Assembly: GCA_041071465.1 (NCBI GenBank)
Contig: CP163498.1
Location: 2,446,501-2,510,500 of the forward strand
Direction of reading: 5' to 3'
Length of the DNA stretch: 64,000 bases
From: Pseudomonas putida
Lineage (GTDB): Bacteria; Pseudomonadota; Gammaproteobacteria; Pseudomonadales; Pseudomonadaceae
The notes under the pieces were generated by a model. That model had not been told where the DNA came from, made no database searches, and saw nothing but the letters and a program-made list of their open reading frames with translations. Shown in pieces: positions 45,556 to 53,590 of the stretch; positions within the stretch are counted from its first letter, which is position 1; each line of letters opens with the position of its first letter. The position numbers were made by a program, and so were the translations under genes.

Positions 45556-48500
45556 CTACGGAATCGCGCCTCGCCATAACGATTGACTCAAGGGCTGCAC
45601 GCCAACAAGCCGATGTTCTACGTGGCAAGCTCGCAGCTCTAACGGGAGCCGGTGACGATGCAGCGGATAGCATCTACGGGCTTGGGCCGGCAGCGAAAGC
45701 AGCTGCAGCAGCGATGGCAAGCATCGGGGTCAGCCAACTGACCAACAATCTGCTTCGGGCTACCGACCGATTCAAGACGATGGCCGGGCAGATCGGCCTG
45801 GTGAGCGCTTCAACTGCCGAAGCGGCGCGCACGTTCGAAACCCTCAAGGCGATGGCAAACGAAACTGGCTCCAGCCTGGAGAGCACTGTTTCGCTGTTCA
45901 CTCGTATGTCCAACGCCACCAAGGGTGCGGGCTTTTCTCAAGAGCAACTGCTGAAGGCCACCGATGCGGTGAACAAGGCGTTTCTCGTATCGAGCGCGAC
46001 TCAGCAGGAGGCGACGGCCGCAAGCATCCAGCTGTCGCAGGCGATGGCTTCTGGCACGCTGCGGGGCGAAGAATTGAACAGCGTGATGGAGCAGGCCCCG
46101 CGAATCACCCGCGCTCTTTCCGAGTACCTGGGCGTCACCAACGGGCAGATCCGCGCAATGGCTGCCGAGGGCAAGATCACCTCGGAAGTGGTGATGAATG
46201 CCCTGCTCCGCTCGCTGTCCTCGCTGAACAAGGAAGTGGCCTCGATGCCTCCCCTCTTTGAGCGCGCATCGCAGGTCATGAAAAACAACTTCCTGGCCGC
46301 CGTTGGACAGATCAATGTCGACCCGGCCATCAGCGCCATGACGTCGCTCGGCGACGCCTTCGCCAATCCCCAGATCATCAATGGGATGCAGACCTTTTCC
46401 AGCTCCCTGGCAAGCATCGCCGGCGTGGGAGTGAAGGGCTTCGAGGGCGTCATCTCGAATATGGATGCAATCCTGGCTCTGACCGGTGCTTATGCAACCA
46501 GTGTGGGGGTAAGGCTCACCTCATCCCTCACGCTTTCTGCACAGGCTCGGCTGGCCGACTTCTCCGCCACGATGCAACAGGTAACGGCCTCTCGTGCCGT
46601 CGCAGCTGCTGACCTCCAGGCCTCCCAGATCAGCGTTCGACGTGCCGTTGCAGAGAAGCAGTTGACCGGCGCCAAGCTGGCCCGGGCAAACGTTGAGCTG
46701 CAGGCCGCCCGAGGCACCAATGCTGAAACCTTCGCTTTGCAGGCGCAGGTGGCCGCAGCTAGCGAAAACCGTACCGCGACCATCGCTCTCACCCAAGCCA
46801 AAATTGCGCAGACCGCTGCCGAGGCAAGCCTTACCGCCACTGCTACCCGAGGCGCTGCGGCACGTACTGCTGTGATGGCGGCGTTTGGCGGGCCTGTAGG
46901 TCTTGCAACAGCAGCCGTGAGCACCCTGGCAGGCGCCATGATCTACTTTGGCTCAGGTACTGACACTGCAACACAGGCGCTGATCGACCAGAACCTGACC
47001 CTGGACGAGTCTATCTCCAAGTTCAAAACCCTGACCGCAGAGCAGAAGCGCTTCCAATCTGCGACCTGGATGCAGGCTCAGCGAGACGCGACCGCTGAGG
47101 CAGACAAGGCCCTCAAAGACTACTTCAACCGGGCATTCCAAGGCCTGTCCTCGCTCGGCGCCCCCGGGGTCGAGGCGGTGGCGACGTTCCGCGACCTGTT
47201 CGACGAAGTGAAGAATGGCCAGCGCTCGCTTGACTCCCTGACGAGCTGGATCACGTCCAATACCTCGATCGCAAGCGTGTACCAAGATGAGCTGGTGAAA
47301 ATCGCTGCCGGTTACGCAGATAGCAGCAGCAAGGCGGCTGACTACGAGCAATTGCTGGGCCGGAGCAAGACCGCCACTACGGCTGCTGCGTCGGCCGCTG
47401 ATTCGCTTGCCAAGTCCCAGGCCGGGGTCGGCGCTTCGATCAGCAGCACCGCCGGCGACTGGAACAAGTACATTCAACAGCTTACCCAGACGAGGGACCT
47501 CATCGGTGCAAACGCAGCTCAAGAGGCTGCATACACGGCCTCCAAGGCTGGATTCAACTCGCAGCAGGTCGAATACGCCAGGCTGATCGGAGAGCAGACC
47601 GACATCCTCAAGAAGTACGAGAAAGCGATTCAGGATGGGAAGAAAGCTGAGCAGGATCGGCTTAGAGCTCAGCTCATCGCCTCGATCACGGCATCTGAGG
47701 CGATCAGAACTCAGATGGAAAACCATTCCAAGGCCATGAGCAAGATGGCCGAAAACACAGAAGGCAGCACCAGGCGCCAGATCACGGCCATTGAGCAGGC
47801 CGCCAACTTCGCAGTGGCGTCTTCTGCGCGAATGGTGTCGGCACTATCGGCCCCCCAGCTCAATCTCCAAGGGTCTGCACTTCTGACATTTGGCCAGCCT
47901 CAAGTGCAAATGCCTACTGGGCCGGGCGGGAAGACGATTGCCCAGATGGCGCAGGACGCCATCGCCCAGCTTGATGGAAGCACGTCCGCGAACTCTGGGT
48001 CTGGCGGCGGCAAGAACAGCCTGGCAGGAAAGCTCAGCGCCGCACGATCAGCCTTTGACGACCTCTACAAGGCCGCCCAGCCAGCCAAGTTCGCCCTGCA
48101 AGAGTATGTCGAGCGCCAGTCTCAGCTGGAGCTTCTGCTGTCGAAAGGCAAGATCACCCAGACGCAGTACAACGAGGCGCTGGCGCAGTCCTCAATCAAC
48201 TACGCCGCCGCGATCAAAGGCGTCCAAGGCCTTACACAGGCCGAGCAGTACCGGGCGCAGTTGGAGCGTCAACTGCAAACTGATCGTGATGAAAACCGGA
48301 TCAATGCCGCCGCTGTCGGAATGGGCGACCTGCAAACAGAGCGAGCAAGAAGTCAGATTCAGCTAGTCCGCGACACGAACACCACGATTCAGAATCTGAT
48401 GACCGAGAGGGATCGGACTGAATCAGAAAGAGAAAAGCAGGCTCTGCAAAGGCAGATCGACCTGCAGCGTGAGTATCTGCCTAAGCGCATAGCTGAAATG

Positions 48501-49379
48501 CAAAACGGCTGGGCGCAGGTCGACCAGGACATGCTCAACCCGATCAACGGGTGGACGGCTGCGGTGCAGAACTTCGGCAACCAGGCGCGGGACATCGCCG
48601 GGCAGACGGAGGCGATCTTCTCCAGCGCGTTCAACAACATCTCCACCGACATCACAAGCAGCATCATGAGCGGCAGTTTGTCATTCAATACCCTGGGTGA
48701 CATCGCAAACAACGTTGTGCGCGACATCATTGGCGGCTTCGTGAAGATGGGCGTGCAAATGGGCGTGAACGCGGCACTGAACGCCACCCTGGGTACGGCA
48801 GCTGCAGGCCAGAGCATGATCCTAGCTGGCACCACGGCCACGGCCTGGGCGCCGGCTGCGGCGATGGCATCCTTGGCAACCCTGGGCGCCAACTCCGTGC
48901 CTGCGGCGGCAGCGCTGACTTCGACCACGGCCTTGGCCACCAGCCTCGCTGTGATTCCCGGCTTCGCCACCGGCGGCTACGTGTCCGGCGCAGGTACCGG
49001 CACCTCCGACAGCATCATGGCCCGCCTGAGTGACGGCGAATTCGTGGTGAATGCCGCGGCGACCAAGCGTAACCGGGCGCTGCTGGAGGCGATCAACTCG
49101 AATGAGCGGGTATCGGTGGCTGGCCGGTCAGTCGCACCGACAGATAATCAGCGTTCGGGGCAGTCCGGGCAGTCCGGGACCGCTCCCCAGGTTAAGCATG
49201 AGGTCTACATCTATAACAACAGCAATGCCGTGGTGCAGACACGCACCGGCGAGAACGGCCAGCTTGAGGTGCTTATCCAGGCTGTGGAAGACAGGTTTAG
49301 AGATCAAGTAGCCACTGGCTCGGGTGGCTTCCCGGAGACCATGGAACAGTTCTACAGAATGCAGAGGAACGCAAATTGA
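45552..49379 (+). CDS. Phage tail tape-measure protein
   Basis: 1275 residues. N-terminal tape-measure domain (TMP_3/TIGR02675 type, about 50-260: DRFKTMAGQIGLVSASTAEA, LFTRMSNATKGAGFSQEQLL, GTLRGEELNSVMEQAPRITR). Ala/Gln-rich coiled coils follow, an apolar segment near 440-465 (MAAFGGPVGLATAAVSTLAG), more coiled coil, and the C-terminal GFATGGYVSGAGTGTSDSIM then ARLSDGEFVVNAAATKRNR, typical of lambda-like/siphophage tape measures. Length sets tail length (about 0.15 nm per residue by the usual rule, so near 190 nm). No other tail gene is present, which is odd for a satellite. Confidence 0.88.
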   Translation: MTTESRLAITIDSRAARQQADVLRGKLAALTGAGDDAADSIYGLGPAAKAAAAAMASIGVSQLTNNLLRATDRFKTMAGQIGLVSASTAEAARTFETLKAMANETGSSLESTVSLFTRMSNATKGAGFSQEQLLKATDAVNKAFLVSSATQQEATAASIQLSQAMASGTLRGEELNSVMEQAPRITRALSEYLGVTNGQIRAMAAEGKITSEVVMNALLRSLSSLNKEVASMPPLFERASQVMKNNFLAAVGQINVDPAISAMTSLGDAFANPQIINGMQTFSSSLASIAGVGVKGFEGVISNMDAILALTGAYATSVGVRLTSSLTLSAQARLADFSATMQQVTASRAVAAADLQASQISVRRAVAEKQLTGAKLARANVELQAARGTNAETFALQAQVAAASENRTATIALTQAKIAQTAAEASLTATATRGAAARTAVMAAFGGPVGLATAAVSTLAGAMIYFGSGTDTATQALIDQNLTLDESISKFKTLTAEQKRFQSATWMQAQRDATAEADKALKDYFNRAFQGLSSLGAPGVEAVATFRDLFDEVKNGQRSLDSLTSWITSNTSIASVYQDELVKIAAGYADSSSKAADYEQLLGRSKTATTAAASAADSLAKSQAGVGASISSTAGDWNKYIQQLTQTRDLIGANAAQEAAYTASKAGFNSQQVEYARLIGEQTDILKKYEKAIQDGKKAEQDRLRAQLIASITASEAIRTQMENHSKAMSKMAENTEGSTRRQITAIEQAANFAVASSARMVSALSAPQLNLQGSALLTFGQPQVQMPTGPGGKTIAQMAQDAIAQLDGSTSANSGSGGGKNSLAGKLSAARSAFDDLYKAAQPAKFALQEYVERQSQLELLLSKGKITQTQYNEALAQSSINYAAAIKGVQGLTQAEQYRAQLERQLQTDRDENRINAAAVGMGDLQTERARSQIQLVRDTNTTIQNLMTERDRTESEREKQALQRQIDLQREYLPKRIAEMQNGWAQVDQDMLNPINGWTAAVQNFGNQARDIAGQTEAIFSSAFNNISTDITSSIMSGSLSFNTLGDIANNVVRDIIGGFVKMGVQMGVNAALNATLGTAAAGQSMILAGTTATAWAPAAAMASLATLGANSVPAAAALTSTTALATSLAVIPGFATGGYVSGAGTGTSDSIMARLSDGEFVVNAAATKRNRALLEAINSNERVSVAGRSVAPTDNQRSGQSGQSGTAPQVKHEVYIYNNSNAVVQTRTGENGQLEVLIQAVEDRFRDQVATGSGGFPETMEQFYRMQRNAN

Positions 49380-49699
49380 CAGATATTCATTGGGACAAAG
49401 AAAAGCTGGGGCCGGAGCTGGATCAGCAGGTAATTGAGCTTTTCGTGCGCGTGTTCGGTGCCTGGGTCGATGATGCGAATGCGCCCATGCACGAGATCAG
49501 GGCCCGCTTTGAGCTGGTCGGAACGATGATCGGGCGAACACTGGCCGTAATTAATCACGAAGGTCCGATCGGCGCAGATATAGCGCTCAAAATCAGGCGA
49601 TACGAGGAACACTACAGGGCTCGCTGCGCGCGCTCCGTTGGCAACCTGTGGGGGCCGAACGGAAAATTGAGAAAACATTTCAGTGATTTGCCGGGGTAG
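49376..49699 (+). CDS. Hypothetical protein coupled to the tape-measure gene (107 aa)
   Basis: TTG 49376 overlaps the tape-measure TGA (TTGA). MTDIHWDKEKLGPELDQQVI, helical, mixed charge, ending HFSDLPG. Not recognised; its tight coupling suggests it works with or controls the tape-measure protein. Confidence 0.65.
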   Translation: MTDIHWDKEKLGPELDQQVIELFVRVFGAWVDDANAPMHEIRARFELVGTMIGRTLAVINHEGPIGADIALKIRRYEEHYRARCARSVGNLWGPNGKLRKHFSDLPG

Positions 49700-49807
49700 G
49701 GCGGTACACCGATTATCTGTATCTCTAGTAACGATGCAGCTTGATCTTCTCCGTAATTGTAGAATTACTGGGTCGCCCCGTGAAATGTTTAGGGGCGGTC
49801 CAAGCAT

Positions 49808-50407
49808 TCAATCAACTTTATGGATTTTATCTCCTAGATAGTATAGACCCCAGAAGGTTGTAAGTATCATCTGGAAGAAGAATAGCATGATTAGGAGAAA
49901 TGCTGCTGCTCCAATAGTTGAGGCGTAGGGTATTGATGATTTGTCTAGATCTCCAGCTAGTGTTAGTAGCCCGATTGATCCAAGTATTATTATCACGCAT
50001 TCGGCAGTTAAAAATGCGAACATCATGCTTAGGAATCGCCTCCTAGTTAAAGCGACTTCCTGTTCCTCCCCGCCGCGAAATTCTGTTATCAGTGGTGTGG
50101 GAGCCGGGATTATGCTGTCGATATCAGAACGGCCGAATGTAGCGATCGCAGCCAGCGCTGCAATATAAAAGCCAGGAAGGTTCTGTATAAAACTTAGTAT
50201 CTTTGATAAAACTCCTGAGCTTCCATAAAGATTGATTTTTTCTCCCCAGGTCAGTAGTACTATTGCGCTTAGTCCAACCAAAATCCCCGGGAAAAACCAG
50301 TCCATAATTTTTTTGTGTTCGTGACGTATCGCTAAATAGGCAAATGGCCTGCATAGTTGCCCGAGAAAAACTTTATAAGGCGTTGTAAAGCGATCTTTTG
50401 ATGTCAT
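49808..50407 (-). CDS. Four-helix membrane protein of a two-gene AT-rich cassette
   Basis: 199 residues from ATG 50407, chosen because GGAGAG lies 8 bp upstream; ATG 50428 is possible. Predicted helices near 37-55 (WFFPGILVGLSAIVLLTW), 72-92 (LPGFYIAALAAIATF), 125-150 (MMFAFLTAECVIIILGSIGL) and 165-190 (ASTIGAAAFLLIMLFFFQMI). Between helices 2 and 3 is a charged cytosolic loop. GC is visibly lower than the rest of the element. Overlaps the upstream gene's end by about 35 bp. A membrane effector is an inference. Confidence 0.7.
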   Translation of the reverse strand: MTSKDRFTTPYKVFLGQLCRPFAYLAIRHEHKKIMDWFFPGILVGLSAIVLLTWGEKINLYGSSGVLSKILSFIQNLPGFYIAALAAIATFGRSDIDSIIPAPTPLITEFRGGEEQEVALTRRRFLSMMFAFLTAECVIIILGSIGLLTLAGDLDKSSIPYASTIGAAAFLLIMLFFFQMILTTFWGLYYLGDKIHKVD

Positions 50408-51356
50408 CGTCGATCTCTCCGTAGCCATTCGAGTTTGTATCAGGGGTATCGATTGACGCCTTTTTTACATACCGCTCGTTATCAGTGAGCGTGAAGTCGT
50501 CTGTGTTCACCTTGACTGTGTGCGCCTCATCCGAAGGGTCTCTGAACCGTATGACTGCTTCGTTGTAGTCAAATTGGTTGCCCCGGTTAAAGGCCTGTTT
50601 GAGAGCATCAATCACACCTTGGGGTGGAAGATTTTCGATTTGCGGGCGCAACACGATTATTTTTTTCTCCTCGCTCAATCCTGCACCATTGTCCCAGACC
50701 TGTCCATGGTTTTCATAATTAGCCAGTTCGATACGTCCGAGTGTTCCGTTTGCAAGATCATTCAAGAACTCATCAGAAATTTTTCCGTTTAACTCTATGC
50801 TATGCAGCGCGTTGACCATTAGAGGAGCGCCGCCTTCCATTACACCGGCAGGATGGGGCACCTTATATTCTGCCTTATTTCCACTTCGACACTCTCGTAG
50901 CAGGTGATTTAGAAAACTGTGAATTTGGGTTCCTGGTATCCCTCCACGAGGCGATTCATATACCATGGAATAAAGGTTTGGTTGATGCGCGACTAGGCTC
51001 ACGCAGAGATGAGCAGAGTAATCATTGCCAAATCCATCCGGCTTTAAGAGCTCTTGGCGTTCACCTGAAACCGGATTAGATATGGTTTGATCGGGCTCGG
51101 TTGGGTCGCTCTTATTTATCAGTAATGTAGCCTTTTGTGCATTTTCGTCTATTTCAATGTCAGCCAAGTAATACTTGACGCTGTCGGGGATTTCTCGATG
51201 TGTCAGCTTGCTCGCGTCAAATAAAGCTTTCGCTTGGCGCAAAATTGTCAGCAACGTAAAGGCTGTAACGGTATTTGAAATAGGCTTGCCGTTTACGTGA
51301 TATCGGGCAGCAGCTTTGACTCGCAGGTCATAAAATCGGAGATATCTCTTTGTCAC
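50373..51356 (-). CDS. Soluble protein of the AT-rich cassette (327 aa)
   Basis: MTKRYLRFYDLRVKAAARYH start, ATG 51356. No signal or membrane segment; mixed alpha/beta with conserved-looking segments DGFGNDYSAHLCVSLVAHQP and SPRGGIPGTQIHSFLNHLLR. Product not recognised. First gene of a minus-strand pair, opposite to the rest of the element, AT-rich, next to a serine recombinase: the pattern of a cargo or defence module in a satellite. Similar soluble-plus-membrane pairs (for example Kiwa) exist, but I cannot show homology. Confidence 0.65.
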   Translation of the reverse strand: MTKRYLRFYDLRVKAAARYHVNGKPISNTVTAFTLLTILRQAKALFDASKLTHREIPDSVKYYLADIEIDENAQKATLLINKSDPTEPDQTISNPVSGERQELLKPDGFGNDYSAHLCVSLVAHQPNLYSMVYESPRGGIPGTQIHSFLNHLLRECRSGNKAEYKVPHPAGVMEGGAPLMVNALHSIELNGKISDEFLNDLANGTLGRIELANYENHGQVWDNGAGLSEEKKIIVLRPQIENLPPQGVIDALKQAFNRGNQFDYNEAVIRFRDPSDEAHTVKVNTDDFTLTDNERYVKKASIDTPDTNSNGYGEIDDDIKRSLYNAL

Positions 51357-51609
51357 TTACTAATCCTCGCAGATCGTTCGAACTCAGGGCGAGGTAGATC
51401 GCAGTGCGGAACCCCTCCCTGGGAATGCTCCACGGCTAAATTTATGTCTGGCGAGGAGTGATGGCAATTTAGCTTCTAGCTCGTATGCTACGCAAGGTAT
51501 GCTTGGGCTGATACGGTCTAATTTAACCAAATCAGCCCTTTTTGCTTGATAAGTAACACCCAAAATGCAACAGTGTTAGGACAACACCCTAACTGATACA
51601 GGTTGCATC
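51357..51609. other. Divergent promoter region of cassette and recombinase
   Basis: 253 bp, AT-rich, between the minus-strand cassette and the plus-strand recombinase. Holds the inverted repeat at 51575. Confidence 0.45.
51575..51593. promoter_or_regulatory. Palindrome upstream of the serine recombinase
   Basis: GTTAGG, 7-bp centre ACAACAC, CCTAAC. It lies 17 bp upstream of the recombinase ATG and could be its operator or part of a res site. Confidence 0.5.
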
Positions 51610-52224
51610 ATGTTCATTCGCGCCTACCTTCGAGCATCCACCGACGAGCAAGACGCCGGCCGCGCCCGGGCTTCATTGGAAAAGTTTGCCAGCGACCACA
51701 ACAAGGTCATTGCCTGCGAATACTTGGAGAATGCCAGCGGTGCCGCTGCAGATCGACCGGAGCTGCTGCGCCTACTCAAGGACGCTCGGAAGGGTGACGT
51801 GCTGCTTGTCGAATCTATTGATCGCCTGTCCCGTCTGCCGGCCGACGACTGGGCGAAGCTCAAGAGTGCGATCGACGCCAAGGGCCTGCGCATCGTGGCG
51901 TTGGACCTGCCTACCAGTCACCAGGGTATGCGCGACACGAAGGGCGATGAGTTCACCGACCGCATGTTATCCGCGATCAACTCGATGCTGGTCGAAATGA
52001 TGGCCGCCATCGCCCGGAAGGATTACGAGCAGCGCCGCGAGCGCCAGGCTCAGGGGATTCAGAAGGCTAAAGCTGAAGGCAAATACCAAGGCCGGCCTGT
52101 GGATGAGGAGCTTCACAAGCGTGTGAAGGAGCTTCTGGGCGCCGGGCTAGGTATCCGAGCCACTGCCAGGCATGCGAACTGCTCGACAACTACTGTACTG
52201 CGTATTCGCGACACTGCTGCCTGA
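51610..52224 (+). CDS. Serine recombinase (resolvase/invertase family)
   Basis: 204 residues. Resolvase N-terminal domain with catalytic Ser in AYLRASTDEQDAG (about residue 10) and the arginine motif ESIDRLSRLPADDWAKL; long helix E (MLVEMMAAIARKDYEQRRER) and a C-terminal HTH (LGIRATARHANCSTTTVLRI). Related to Hin/Tn3-type resolvases. It may resolve element multimers or belong to the cassette as its own mobility gene. Confidence 0.88.
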   Translation: MFIRAYLRASTDEQDAGRARASLEKFASDHNKVIACEYLENASGAAADRPELLRLLKDARKGDVLLVESIDRLSRLPADDWAKLKSAIDAKGLRIVALDLPTSHQGMRDTKGDEFTDRMLSAINSMLVEMMAAIARKDYEQRRERQAQGIQKAKAEGKYQGRPVDEELHKRVKELLGAGLGIRATARHANCSTTTVLRIRDTAA

Positions 52225-53017
52225 TACCGTATCGCTCCTGCCCGGCAGCATCACAACCACCTATCTCGCCAGGCGGCTGAACCGTAACAATTGTTAACAG
52301 GGAACTGGGCCGATCAACCAGGCAAATACTAACTTTTGCTAACAGGCCGGCCCGCTAACGCCCGCTCCGATGTCAACATTTGTCAACATGCGGTCCAGTC
52401 GTCGAGGTGGATATCATGACAGGCTTTGACAGGTCGCTAGTGCTGAGCATGGCGCTATGAAGTGGCGATGAAATGGCGTTCTTGTGCCACGGAATTAGCA
52501 CGGATTGGACATTGCTGATGCCGATGAGATGAGCTTCGCACTCTCAGTCCATTGTTGTGCCACAGGAATGCCATTGCATGCCGCGTCAAAGCCACGGCTA
52601 CGCCACCTTTCAGTTAAACCGAGCCCCTACCAGGTTGAGGACTTCTTTTGTACCGGGGTTAGGACGTTTTCATTTCAAGCATGAAAGTGTCCCGAGTCTA
52701 TTACGGGGCTGGTGTTTTTGGTGGTACAGCCGCCAAGTCGACCTACCTTTCCTCGGGATCTGCACGCAGTCATGCCACCTGAGCGGAGCTGGTAACCAGC
52801 GATGGTAACCACGCCTGGTAACCGGACTGGCCTGGCGCCCGATCCACCCAGCGCCAGCGCCGCACACCAACATTTCTTAACAGGCTGACGGGTTGGCCAG
52901 CCCAGGCCAGGCACTAACATTTGCGAACAGGGCGGAGTTCAAGCGCCGGCGCCGGGACGCTCTGATGGCAACATCAGCCAGGTCGCTGAGCTAGCATTCG
53001 CGGTAAGTGGCCAGTGG
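52225..53017. other. Non-coding region with paired short repeats, block A
   Basis: No convincing gene. Tandem pairs: TAACA 52285/52295; CTAAC 52329/52339; TGTCAACAT 52371/52381; TGACAGG 52417/52427; ATGAARTGGCG 52457/52468; TGGTAACC 52790/52803/52816; YAACA 52868/52878; aacAxx word 52915/52925. Periods are 10-13 bp. The pattern is too regular to be chance and differs from word to word. Confidence 0.8.
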
Positions 53018-53578
53018 TCATGCATCATCAGTAGCTTTGTTGGCTTTAGCCCTATTCACCTTCCACGGTAGTGCTGGTTGAGTACGAACCTTTTTGTATT
53101 TCCCTTTGGCAAACATGTAGGTATGCAGCTCCATGAAATGACGGCTGCGACCAGATAGTTCATAAGTGATGAGGAAAACCATCAGTGGCCTGTCCGCGCC
53201 CTGCCATTGCGTGTGAATTCGTTCCAGCGTGAGCGCTACGTCTTCAACCCTGCTATAGCCAATGAAGGTCTGGAACACTGCCTGGCTGGCACGCTCTAAC
53301 AGCTTGGAAATTTCATTGATATCAGTATGCGCGCGCTTCCATTCCCACTCGACGAACGAAAGAGTGTCGCCTTCGGGGTAGCGCAGTACCGCGTCGGTGC
53401 GCCCGCCCTGCTCAAACAGTGCTCTCGCGCCAAGGAGCGTAGCGCACTGACGCACCACCAATCCGAGGTGGATGGTCCAATCGGCGCGCCCCGCCAGATC
53501 GTTTGCTTCAGTAACCGGGAAATCGCGGTACCACAGACAGTTGAACAAGGTAATAAAATCCCGCTCGACTCGTTTCAT
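53018..53578 (-). CDS. PD-(D/E)XK nuclease-like protein inside the repeat array
   Basis: 186 residues. ATG 53578 is preferred over 53590 because GGGGA lies just before it. GGRTDAVLRYPEGDTLSFVE followed by WEWKRA gives D, then E-x-K-like (EWEWK) residues on a hairpin, the signature of PD-(D/E)XK nucleases. Rest helical; C-terminus very basic (KGKYKKVRTQPALPWKVNR). Product not recognised beyond the fold guess. Paired repeats lie on both sides of it. Confidence 0.55.
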   Translation of the reverse strand: MKRVERDFITLFNCLWYRDFPVTEANDLAGRADWTIHLGLVVRQCATLLGARALFEQGGRTDAVLRYPEGDTLSFVEWEWKRAHTDINEISKLLERASQAVFQTFIGYSRVEDVALTLERIHTQWQGADRPLMVFLITYELSGRSRHFMELHTYMFAKGKYKKVRTQPALPWKVNRAKANKATDDA

Positions 53579-53590
53579 AAACGTCCCCAT

